Source of the DNA: Rhodopirellula bahusiensis
GTDB lineage: Bacteria; Planctomycetota; Planctomycetia; Pirellulales; Pirellulaceae
NCBI RefSeq assembly: GCF_002727185.1
Contig: NZ_NIZW01000028.1
Span: 17,303-81,302 of the forward strand
Length of the DNA: 64,000 bases
Direction: 5' to 3'
Shown here: positions 56,614 to 64,000 of the stretch, piece by piece
How positions within the stretch are numbered: the first letter of the stretch is position 1
Layout of the letters: each line of letters opens with the position of its first letter
Made by a program: the position numbers and the translations under genes
The notes under the pieces: generated by a model
Told to the model about the DNA's origin: nothing
What the model saw: only the letters and a program-made list of their open reading frames with translations
Databases searched by the model: none

Positions 56614-56845
56614 GTCAGACTCGAGGGGAATCGTGGGGATGACTGCTGAGGTTGGGACCTCTGTCTGCAATCATATCCCATCCGAAAGCAAAGCGAAGAT
56701 GCACCAAACGCAGCCCAAATGCGGCGTCGTGTTCAGCTACAATGGTTGAGTTCGTCGAAGGACGACTCCCGCCCCACCTGATCCGCCCACTGATCGTCCC
56801 CACCATCGATCATCGGCTCTCGATCCAGCCCCTGGAACCGCAGCC
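56614..56845. promoter_or_regulatory. Divergent intergenic region
   Basis: 232 bases between the GH5 gene (-) and the second DUF1501 operon (+). It should hold both promoters. Nothing specific is seen. Confidence 0.35.
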
Positions 56846-58222
56846 ATGTTGAATTTGACTTCGCGTGCCAAGACGCATACTTGTAACGGGACCACCCGGC
56901 GCGATTTTCTGCAGGTTGGTACCCTCGGAATGCTTGGTTTTGGTTTGCCACAATTGCTGGCCGCGGAAGCAGCCGGTGCGGCTGGGAAGAACACCGATCG
57001 AAAATCATGCATCATGATTTTCAACCTGGGAGCCCCCAGTCAAATGGACACGTTTGACCCGAAGCCGAATGCACCGGCGGAGGTTCGCGGGCCCTTTCAA
57101 ACGATTGCGACGCGGGGTGACTTTGAGTTGACCGAGATCCTGCCCAAGCATGCGGAGATCGCCGACAAGTTTTCGATCGTTCGATCGTGCTATCACACGG
57201 CCGCTGCCGTTCACGATGCGGGATGGCAGATGCTGCAGACCGGTCGTCAATTTACCGGTGGAGTGAACTACCCGCATGCCGGTGCCGTCGTCGAATATTT
57301 GCAGGGACGCCGCACGGACTTGCCCGCTCATGTGGTGTTGCCGCAGACGATGGGACGTGGTGGTGGGAATTTGCCCAATGGCCAAGCCGGTGGTTTTCTT
57401 GGCAAAGCCTATGACCCGTTTGCGTTGATGGCCGACCCGAGCAAGCCAAACTTCAAAGTTCCCGACCTGTTGCCACCAGCGTCGCTTCCGGATGTGCGAA
57501 TCGACCGACGCAGACGCATGCGGGATTCGATCGAGAGCCACATGGCCCGATTCGAAGCGACGGAATCAGCGAAGTTGTTCGATGCCAACTTCGAGGCCGC
57601 TTATCGGATGATGAACAGCCCCGAGGCGCGGATGGCGTTTGACCTCTCCAAAGAACCGACCTCGGTACGCGAACGCTATGGGATGAATCGCTTCGGCCAG
57701 TGTTGTTTGCTGGCCCGTCGGTTGATCGAAGCCGGGGTGAGGTTCGTCACCATCAACACGTTCTTGACGGTCTTCAATGAAGTCACTTGGGACATCCACG
57801 GCAGCAAACCGTTCACTACCATCGAGGGCATGAAGAACATTGTGGCTCCGATGTACGACCAGGCGTACTCAGCATTGATCACCGATCTGCACGATCGCGG
57901 CATGCTCGATGACACGATGGTATGCGGTCTCGCAGAATTTGGACGCACTCCCAAAGTCAATCCCGCGGGCGGTCGAGATCACTGGCCGCAATGTTTCTCT
58001 TGCACCTTTGCTGGTGGCGGAGTTGTCGGCGGCCGCGCGGTCGGCAAGTCCGATCCGGTCGGCGGTGTTCCAGCGGATCGTCCGACGAACCCAGGTGAGA
58101 TCATCGCGACCATTTTCAAAGCGATGGACCTGGACCTGCATGCGGAATTGCCTGGCCCCGGCGGTCGTCCTTTTCCGCTGGTTGACTTCGGTGTTCGCGA
58201 AATCAAGGAGTTGTTCGCGTGA
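56846..58222 (+). CDS. DUF1501 protein, Tat-exported (second operon)
   Basis: A 458-residue DUF1501 protein. The Tat signal TTRRDFLQVGTLGMLGFGLP (16-35) is strong. Landmarks are CIMIFNLGAPSQMDTFDPKP, IVRSCYHTAAAVHDAGWQML, MVCGLAEFGRTPKVN and GRDHWPQCFSCTFAGGGVVG. It is the first gene of a three-gene operon: its TGA overlaps the GTG of the next gene by 4 bases, and its last codons contain that gene's SD. The order DUF1501 then DUF1549 is opposite to the operon at 40-45.6 kb. Confidence 0.93.
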   Translation: MLNLTSRAKTHTCNGTTRRDFLQVGTLGMLGFGLPQLLAAEAAGAAGKNTDRKSCIMIFNLGAPSQMDTFDPKPNAPAEVRGPFQTIATRGDFELTEILPKHAEIADKFSIVRSCYHTAAAVHDAGWQMLQTGRQFTGGVNYPHAGAVVEYLQGRRTDLPAHVVLPQTMGRGGGNLPNGQAGGFLGKAYDPFALMADPSKPNFKVPDLLPPASLPDVRIDRRRRMRDSIESHMARFEATESAKLFDANFEAAYRMMNSPEARMAFDLSKEPTSVRERYGMNRFGQCCLLARRLIEAGVRFVTINTFLTVFNEVTWDIHGSKPFTTIEGMKNIVAPMYDQAYSALITDLHDRGMLDDTMVCGLAEFGRTPKVNPAGGRDHWPQCFSCTFAGGGVVGGRAVGKSDPVGGVPADRPTNPGEIIATIFKAMDLDLHAELPGPGGRPFPLVDFGVREIKELFA

Positions 58223-60726
58223 GAAGTGCCTTCATGAACAAGACGTTTTGCGCAATTGCAATCCTTGCGGTGCATCCGTTCGCACTCCCACAGGCCATCG
58301 CGGAAACGACTGATTCGTCGATCGTCTTGCTGCCTCGTCAGATTGAAATGTCGCATTCGGGCGATCTGCAAAGGTTGTCTGTCGTTGAGTGGAACGACGA
58401 GATCGCTGGAGCAGTGATCGATGACATCGAGATCGAATCCTCCGATTCGGCCGTGGTCAAAGTTGTTGGCAAGACACTGCATGCCGTTTCCGATGGAACG
58501 GTGCAGGTGACAGCCACCAAGGAGACCGGCAAAACATCGTCCGTCGAAGTGACGGTGAGCGGAACCGGCAAGCCGCATCGGTGGAGTTTCCGCAACGACG
58601 TGCAAAGCGTGCTTGCAAAACAGGGTTGCAACATGGGTGCTTGTCACGGGGCCTTAGCTGGCAAAGGTGGTTTCGTGCTATCGTTGCGAGGTTACGACAG
58701 CGACGCGGATTTTCGATCGATCACACGTCAGGCTCGTGGGCGTCGAATCGAAATGGCGGACCCGGGACGTAGCTTATTGCTGGCGAAGCCCACTGGGGCG
58801 TTGCCACACAAAGGTGGCCTGCGTCTGGACACCGAATCGCGAGACTATGAGATCTTGGCACAGTGGATCGCGAAGGGGGCCGCGGCTCCTTCGGATGAAG
58901 ACGCGTTGATCGAAAAGATCACGGTGACACCGGAAAACGCGAAGCTCAATCCTGGCGATCACTCGCAGGTCTTGGTGACGGCTCACTACAGCGACGGCAG
59001 TTCACGCGACGTGACACATTGGGCGCAGTTCACCGCCACCGATGAGGCGGTCGCGGGCGTGGATGAAGACGGGCGAGTTCAAGTCAACGGAAGTGGTGAA
59101 GCGGCGGTGCTGGTTTGGTATGCCAGTCAGGTCGCATTGGCACGAATGACGGTGCCCTACCCCAACGCAGTTGATGCAGAAGCTTATGCTTTCGCACCTC
59201 GTCGCAATTTCATCGACGATCTGAATTTGCAGCAACTTGAAACGTTGCAATTGCCGCCCTCGGACCGTTGTGATGATGCAACGTTCCTTCGCCGAGCAAC
59301 ACTGGACTCGATTGGACGCCTTCCAACTCAGGCAGAACACGATGATTACTTCGCAATGCCGGAGCACCACCGACGTGAGGCGTTGATTGACCAGTTGTTG
59401 GCAGCCGAATCATTCACGGACTACTGGTCTTACAAATGGTCCGATGTCTTGGTGATCAACGGGAACAAGCTTCGACCGGTCGCGGTCAAGTCTTACTACG
59501 ACTGGCTTCACGACAGCGTCCGAACCAACAAGCCTTGGGACGAACTGGTTCGCGAAATTTTGACCTCCACCGGGAGCAGTGACACCAACGGTGCCACCAA
59601 CTTTTTCGCTGTCAATCAAACACCCGAAGACATGACGGAAAGTGCGTGTCAATCGTTTCTCGGCTTATCGATCGGATGTGCTAAGTGCCACAATCATCCT
59701 CTTGAGAAATGGACGAACGACCAATACTACGCGATGGCGAACCTGTTTTCGCGAGTTAGAGCGAAGGGCTGGGGTGGCGATTCACGCAACGGCGACGGAT
59801 TGCGGCAATTGTATGTTTCAACGTCGGGCGAATTGGTGCAGCCCAAACTTGGCAAACCACAACCTCCCGCACCGCTCGATTCTAAAGCGATGGCGTTTGA
59901 CGATCCGCAAGACCGGCGCGAAGTTTTGGCGGAATGGTTGACTGATCCGTCCAATCCGTACTTCGCTCGATCGATCACCAACCGCGTTTGGGCAAACTTC
60001 TTCGGGCGTGGATTGGTTGAACAGGTCGACGATCTTCGGCTCAGCAACCCTGCCAGCAATGAAGCTCTTCTCAACGCCGCGGCTCAGCATTTGAGCGATG
60101 CCGGATTCGACCTGAAAACGTTGATGCGGACCATTCTGCAAAGCGAGACTTACCAACGAAGCAGTCTGGCGGTGGCGGGGAATCGAGAGGATCCGAAGTA
60201 TCTCAGCCACTACGCACCGCGACGATTGATGGCGGAAGTCTTGCTGGATTCGATGGATCAAGTCCTTGGCACGTCGACCTCCTTCACCGAGATCGCTTTC
60301 GCGGGTGCCGACAAGCAGAAGACCGATTTTTACAAAGCTGGGACCCGAGCGATCGAACTTTATGACTCAGCCGTGGATTCGTATTTCTTGAAAACGTTCG
60401 GTCGGAATCCTCGTGAGATCGTATGTGAGTGCGAGCGTGATGCCGAACCTTCGATGGTTCAGGTACTGCACCTTTCCAATGGCGAAACACTGAATCCAAA
60501 GCTGAACGATCCCGAAAGCCTGCCGAGTCTTGCGTCGACGGAATCCTGGGACAGAGATGAATTTCTCGACGTGCTGTTCCAACGTGCTCTGTCGCGGGAA
60601 CCAACCGCGGCCGAGCGTGAATCGCTGGTTTCTGTCATGGACGAATATGCAGACGACAAAGCGACCGCAATGCGAGACGTTGCGTGGAGCGTTTTGACCA
60701 GCGTCGAGTTCACTTACAACCACTGA
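58219..60726 (+). CDS. BIG2-DUF1549/DUF1553 planctomycete cytochrome
   Basis: An 835-residue exported protein. Signal peptide to about residue 29; BIG2 domain (about 32-116); a haem-like motif with wide spacing C137-N-M-G-A-C142-H143; a second BIG2 (about 233-315); DUF1549 (about 330-540) with C487-A-K-C-H491; and DUF1553 (about 570-825). GTG 58219 is preferred over ATG 58234 because AAGGAG (58205-58210) lies 8 nt upstream and it overlaps the previous stop (GTGA), a normal coupled start. The CX4CH site may be a variant haem site or none. Together with the neighbours it likely forms an envelope redox complex of unknown role. Confidence 0.9.
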   Translation: MRSAFMNKTFCAIAILAVHPFALPQAIAETTDSSIVLLPRQIEMSHSGDLQRLSVVEWNDEIAGAVIDDIEIESSDSAVVKVVGKTLHAVSDGTVQVTATKETGKTSSVEVTVSGTGKPHRWSFRNDVQSVLAKQGCNMGACHGALAGKGGFVLSLRGYDSDADFRSITRQARGRRIEMADPGRSLLLAKPTGALPHKGGLRLDTESRDYEILAQWIAKGAAAPSDEDALIEKITVTPENAKLNPGDHSQVLVTAHYSDGSSRDVTHWAQFTATDEAVAGVDEDGRVQVNGSGEAAVLVWYASQVALARMTVPYPNAVDAEAYAFAPRRNFIDDLNLQQLETLQLPPSDRCDDATFLRRATLDSIGRLPTQAEHDDYFAMPEHHRREALIDQLLAAESFTDYWSYKWSDVLVINGNKLRPVAVKSYYDWLHDSVRTNKPWDELVREILTSTGSSDTNGATNFFAVNQTPEDMTESACQSFLGLSIGCAKCHNHPLEKWTNDQYYAMANLFSRVRAKGWGGDSRNGDGLRQLYVSTSGELVQPKLGKPQPPAPLDSKAMAFDDPQDRREVLAEWLTDPSNPYFARSITNRVWANFFGRGLVEQVDDLRLSNPASNEALLNAAAQHLSDAGFDLKTLMRTILQSETYQRSSLAVAGNREDPKYLSHYAPRRLMAEVLLDSMDQVLGTSTSFTEIAFAGADKQKTDFYKAGTRAIELYDSAVDSYFLKTFGRNPREIVCECERDAEPSMVQVLHLSNGETLNPKLNDPESLPSLASTESWDRDEFLDVLFQRALSREPTAAERESLVSVMDEYADDKATAMRDVAWSVLTSVEFTYNH

Positions 60727-60735
60727 GGCGATTTG

Positions 60736-63516
60736 ATGATGAAGACTTTCTGCCTCACGTTGTTGTTGGCTGTTGTTGGGTTTCCGACTAATTCCTTCGC
60801 GGTCGACTTCGTCAAAGACGTAGCTCCGATCTTGCAAAAGTATTGTGTCGGCTGTCACGCCGAAGACGATGCGCAGGGCGGTTTGGCGATGGACACGTAC
60901 GCCGGTTTGATGAGCGGAGGTGAATCAGGGTTGGCACTCACGTCGGGCGTGGCTTCCAGCAGCAGGATGTTTCTGATGGCATCGGGCAAACTCGAGCCCG
61001 TGATGCCTCCCGATGACATGGAAGGTCCGAGCGGCGACGAGTTGGTGATCCTCGCGGATTGGATTGAAGAAGGTGCGGAGGGACCCGAAGGCGAGATGCC
61101 GATCCGTCGCGAGCTGAAGACACCGAAAGTTCCCACCGCCGGCGATGTGGCGTTGCCCGTCACCGCGATCGCACGGTCCGATGATGGAACGTGGCAGGCA
61201 ACCGCAATATTTGGTGCGATCACGCTGAACAATCTTGTCTCGGGCGAGTCGTTGGAGGTCACGAACAAACTGGGGAAAGTCAATTCGTTGACGTTCAACC
61301 AAGACGGGACGCAACTGCTGGCCGCCTCGGGGCTGACCGGGGGCTACGGACAGGCGACTCTGTTCAAGGTTGCTGATTGGACGGTGGCACAAGAATTTGT
61401 TGGTCACCAAGACGTGCTGTACGCAGCTCAGTTTTCGCCGGATGGCAAACGAATCGCAACGGCCGGATATGACCGGAAGATCTTGATATGGGATTCAGCC
61501 ACGGGCGATATCGTTCAGGAATTGCACGGTCACAACGGAGCGATCTTTGATCTGGCGTTCTCTCCCGATGGCAAGCTTTTGATCTCAGCCTGTGCGGACG
61601 AGACCGCCAAGGTTTGGCATGTGGAAACGGGGAAACGTTTGGACACGCTCAGCCAGCCCGAAGCCGAGGTGAACTGTGTTTCGTTCTCAAAAGACGGCAG
61701 GTGGATGTTGGCGGGAAGTGCTGACAACCGGCTGCGAGTATGGCGATTGATCTCGAAGGATGAACCAGCAATCAATCCAATCGTCCAAACTCGATTCGTT
61801 GATGAATCGCCGATCACTCGAATGACATTGACGCCGGATGGACGTGGGTTGGTGATTCTCAGCGAAGCTGGCAACGTGAAGTTGCTTCGCACCGATGATT
61901 GGTCGGTGGTTGGTGCGATGGAACCACTCGGTGAGAAGCCCAGCGACTTGGTGGTCTCGGCTGACGGATCGACTGCGCGAATCGCGTTGATGAATGGGCG
62001 TGTGGTGGAGCGTCCTTTGCCGGCGATTGGAACTCGTGATACCGGGCCGGGAAGCCGTTTGCTCGCACCGGTGTATCTGGATGTAGGCCCGCTGGCCACG
62101 TCGGATGAATCCGAGCTCGTTGTCACCAACGGCGTCGCAGATGTTTCGCGCGGCGTTGAAGTGAACGGAAAGTTGACCTCGAAAGGTGAACAGGATTGCT
62201 TTCGATTTTCGGCTCGTCGTGGCGAGGCTTGGGTGATCGAGGCGGACGCCACATCGGGCGACCTTGATCCGAAGGTCGTCATACTCGATGAAGGCTGCGA
62301 GCCGCTCTTGCGAACCAGATTGCAGGCAGTTCGCGACACTTACTTCACGTTTCGCGGAAAGAACAGCGGCCAAGTCAACGACTTTCGGTTGTTTGGTTGG
62401 CAGGAGATCGGACTGAACCAATTCCTGTATTCCAACGGCGAAGTCACGAAGACGTGGCAACATCCGCGCGGACCTGACTCTGGTTTTGACGTCTACCCCG
62501 GCGCCGGCAATCGCCACACCTACTTTGGTACAACGCATACAACTCATGCGTTGGGTGAACCGGCCTATGTTGTCCGCGAATTGGGACCCGGGGAAGAGCC
62601 GGAGCCCAATGGGTTGCCAGTGTTTGAAGTGTTCTACGAAAACGACGATGATCCGACGCGGACCGCAGGTGAGTCGAGCCGTTTAGATTTTATGGCTCCG
62701 CGTGATGGACGATACACCGTCTGCATTCGCGACACGCGAGGCCATTTCTCAGGCGACTTTCAATACCGGTTGAGAATCCGACCGGCTGCACCTTCGTACT
62801 CGGCTTCGATCGGAAAGATGAATGCGAGCGTTTTGCCAGGGACGGGGCGGAAGATCGACTTGAAGATCGAACGTAAAGATGGTTTTCGCGGCCCAGTTTC
62901 ATTCCAAATTGGTGATCTGCCGCCCGGGTGGCATTCCAATTTTCCCGTTGTCATCGAATCCGATCAGCATGTGGCAGAAGGTCTGGTTTTTGTCCCGGAA
63001 GGAATTGACCATACGACTGAACCGTTTGATGTCGAAGTCGTCGCTAATGCCGAGATTTTGAACCGTCGAGTCGAGCGGAATGCTGGCACGATCAAAGGTA
63101 TAACCGTTGGCACGTCTCCGAGCGTGATTCCGATGATCCAACCCATCGATCGGGATGTACCCGAAAACGAAGATTGGACGCTGGTGATTCCTCGCGGAGC
63201 GACCGTTTCGGCTCGTATTGTTCTTCGCCGTGGCAAAAATGCGAAAGGCGAGGTGAACAATGGTGAGATTCGGTTTGGTGGAGCGGGTAGCGGCCACAAT
63301 GCGGCCCACGGTGTCTACGTCGACAACATCGGATTGAGCGGATTGTTGGTGCTGCCTGGTGAAGACGAACGAGAGTTGTTCATCACCGCGGATCCTGTCG
63401 CGGCGTTGGGGAAACGATCGTTCTTTCTGATTTCAGCCAACGATGGTGGTGTGGCTAGTTTTCCCATCACGGTCGATGTTCAAGATGCAACCTCGCTCAG
63501 CGTTTCCGCCGATTGA
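60736..63516 (+). CDS. Cytochrome-WD40 propeller protein with PPC-like domain
   Basis: A 926-residue exported protein. A signal peptide (1-22) is followed by a planctomycete cytochrome C domain with C37-V-G-C-H41 and VMPPDD. A WD40 propeller follows (about 145-440), with repeats such as QFSPDGKRIATAGYDRKILI and LAFSPDGKLLISACADETAK. A pre-peptidase-like beta domain (about 460-540) and a long beta-rich C-terminal part complete it. It is the third gene of the operon, 9 bases after the cytochrome. GAGG (60725-60728) lies 7 nt before ATG 60736; a TTG (60733) and a second ATG (60739) flank it. It probably scaffolds the redox partners. Confidence 0.9.
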   Translation: MMKTFCLTLLLAVVGFPTNSFAVDFVKDVAPILQKYCVGCHAEDDAQGGLAMDTYAGLMSGGESGLALTSGVASSSRMFLMASGKLEPVMPPDDMEGPSGDELVILADWIEEGAEGPEGEMPIRRELKTPKVPTAGDVALPVTAIARSDDGTWQATAIFGAITLNNLVSGESLEVTNKLGKVNSLTFNQDGTQLLAASGLTGGYGQATLFKVADWTVAQEFVGHQDVLYAAQFSPDGKRIATAGYDRKILIWDSATGDIVQELHGHNGAIFDLAFSPDGKLLISACADETAKVWHVETGKRLDTLSQPEAEVNCVSFSKDGRWMLAGSADNRLRVWRLISKDEPAINPIVQTRFVDESPITRMTLTPDGRGLVILSEAGNVKLLRTDDWSVVGAMEPLGEKPSDLVVSADGSTARIALMNGRVVERPLPAIGTRDTGPGSRLLAPVYLDVGPLATSDESELVVTNGVADVSRGVEVNGKLTSKGEQDCFRFSARRGEAWVIEADATSGDLDPKVVILDEGCEPLLRTRLQAVRDTYFTFRGKNSGQVNDFRLFGWQEIGLNQFLYSNGEVTKTWQHPRGPDSGFDVYPGAGNRHTYFGTTHTTHALGEPAYVVRELGPGEEPEPNGLPVFEVFYENDDDPTRTAGESSRLDFMAPRDGRYTVCIRDTRGHFSGDFQYRLRIRPAAPSYSASIGKMNASVLPGTGRKIDLKIERKDGFRGPVSFQIGDLPPGWHSNFPVVIESDQHVAEGLVFVPEGIDHTTEPFDVEVVANAEILNRRVERNAGTIKGITVGTSPSVIPMIQPIDRDVPENEDWTLVIPRGATVSARIVLRRGKNAKGEVNNGEIRFGGAGSGHNAAHGVYVDNIGLSGLLVLPGEDERELFITADPVAALGKRSFFLISANDGGVASFPITVDVQDATSLSVSAD

Positions 63517-63638
63517 ACTTTTTGGGGGCCAACCGCATCCAACCACGAGCAACCATTCGGGGAATTGATTCTCTGTCTTCCTCGAAATAGACAAGGTTGT
63601 CGTTGTGTTTGCAAAATTGGCACCCGGAATCTCAAAGA
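63517..63638. other. Short intergenic stretch
   Basis: 122 bases after the cytochrome-WD40 stop. No gene, repeat or terminator is obvious. Confidence 0.3.
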
Positions 63639-63875
63639 ATGTCTGTTCGTCGTTGGATCGGTATCTGCCTCGCTTCCATGTTGCTTTGCAGGGTGGCGAA
63701 TCAACTGGTGAGTGCCGCAACTTTCGCGAACTTTTCAGCATCTCGGCACAACCGTTTTCTCGGCGATGATTCTCTGAATCCGGATTTTTGGTTGGATCAC
63801 TCTTTGCTGACTGGCGTCGCCGTGCAGAGGGCCGTGCTGATCTCGCCTCAGCACTATGGAAGCGTTCGGAAATAA
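63639..63875 (+). pseudogene. 5' fragment of a secreted (possibly trypsin-fold) protein gene, cut short
   Basis: 78 codons open with a signal peptide (about 1-26, MSVRRWIGICLASMLLCRVA to VSAA), then NFSASRHNRFLGDDSL and GVAVQRAVLISPQHYGSV, and stop at TAA. The LISPQHY strand is what trypsin-fold PEP-CTERM proteins carry just before the catalytic AxH motif, so the coding frame seems to break off mid-domain. The likely cause is an insertion, since the stop falls in CGGAAATAA and a transposase-like gene starts 50 bases on. It could also be a short intact secreted peptide. Confidence 0.55.
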
Positions 63876-63925
63876 CTTCGGCAATCGTGTAAAATCGCAG
63901 GGTCATGACTCCACGGAGGCCAATT

Positions 63926-64000
63926 ATGAACAACGTTTACGGACCGGACATCGAAAATCAGATGCAGCAACTCTACGAGTCTTTCAACGAGAAGGACCGT
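63926..64000 (+). CDS. Probable transposase, N-terminus only (runs off the window)
   Basis: The ATG is preceded by a strong ribosome site (GGAGG at 63915-63919, 6 nt upstream). The 25 visible codons (MNNVYGPDIENQMQQLYESF and onward to NEKDR) resemble, from memory, the start of transposases of the ISAzo13 type in planctomycetes. That, and the truncated gene just before it, point to an insertion sequence, but too little is visible to be sure. TGTAAAAT at 63887-63894 could be a -10 box. Confidence 0.5.
   Translation, partial: MNNVYGPDIENQMQQLYESFNEKDR

Overview
The window looks like a chromosomal segment of a marine planctomycete close to Rhodopirellula (Pirellulaceae). This is inferred from gene content, not from a marker gene. 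The pointers are five formylglycine-type sulfatases, two DUF1549/DUF1553 cytochrome plus DUF1501 operons, a giant surface protein with the N-terminal motif LESLEDRRLLA, Tat-exported Gfo/Idh/MocA and unknown proteins, and many genes without a Shine-Dalgarno (SD) site. No rRNA, tRNA, CRISPR array, prophage or complete insertion sequence was seen.

Layout. 1-7.4 kb holds mixed single genes: an HPS/OMPDC-family lyase (-), a sulfatase (-), a SYLF-domain lipid-binding protein (-), an HdeD-like membrane protein (+), a secreted SGNH esterase (+) and an outer-membrane beta-barrel protein (-). 7.7-27.7 kb is one reading frame of about 6,670 codons. It encodes a secreted or cell-surface protein with RTX/haemolysin-type calcium repeats, an EF-hand, a PKD domain and several families of internal repeats. 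28-39.6 kb is a run of eight same-strand genes with 47-92 bp gaps: sulfatase, GH16 agarase/porphyranase-like enzyme, sulfatase, Gfo/Idh/MocA oxidoreductase, two DUF1080/LamG-like secreted proteins, sulfatase, and a sulfatase fused to a five-bladed GH43/GH117-like propeller. I read this as a utilisation locus for a sulfated algal galactan: GH16 would cut the chain, sulfatases would remove sulfate esters, the propeller domain would trim oligosaccharides, and the oxidoreductase and DUF1080 proteins would act on released sugars.

40-49 kb (-) carries a DUF1549/1553-LamG cytochrome with a DUF1501 partner. Upstream of it are a secreted alpha/beta hydrolase, a DadA-like FAD oxidoreductase and a DapA-family lyase. 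These face a divergent PAS-AraC regulator, a layout that fits part of a hydroxyproline degradation pathway. 50-56.6 kb holds a PQQ-propeller protein, a Tat-exported protein of unknown function, a CPPED1-like phosphoesterase bracketed by two inverted-repeat elements, a DUF3565 zinc protein and a GH5 glycosidase. 56.8-63.5 kb is a second planctomycete cytochrome operon (DUF1501, BIG2-DUF1549/1553, cytochrome-WD40). The window ends in what looks like a secreted-protein gene cut by an insertion, followed by the first codons of a probable transposase.

The parts most worth a second look are the sulfatase-propeller fusion and its operon, the repeat modules of the giant protein, the palindromic repeats with a 9-nt period around 53.2 and 54.4 kb, and the interrupted gene at the right edge.
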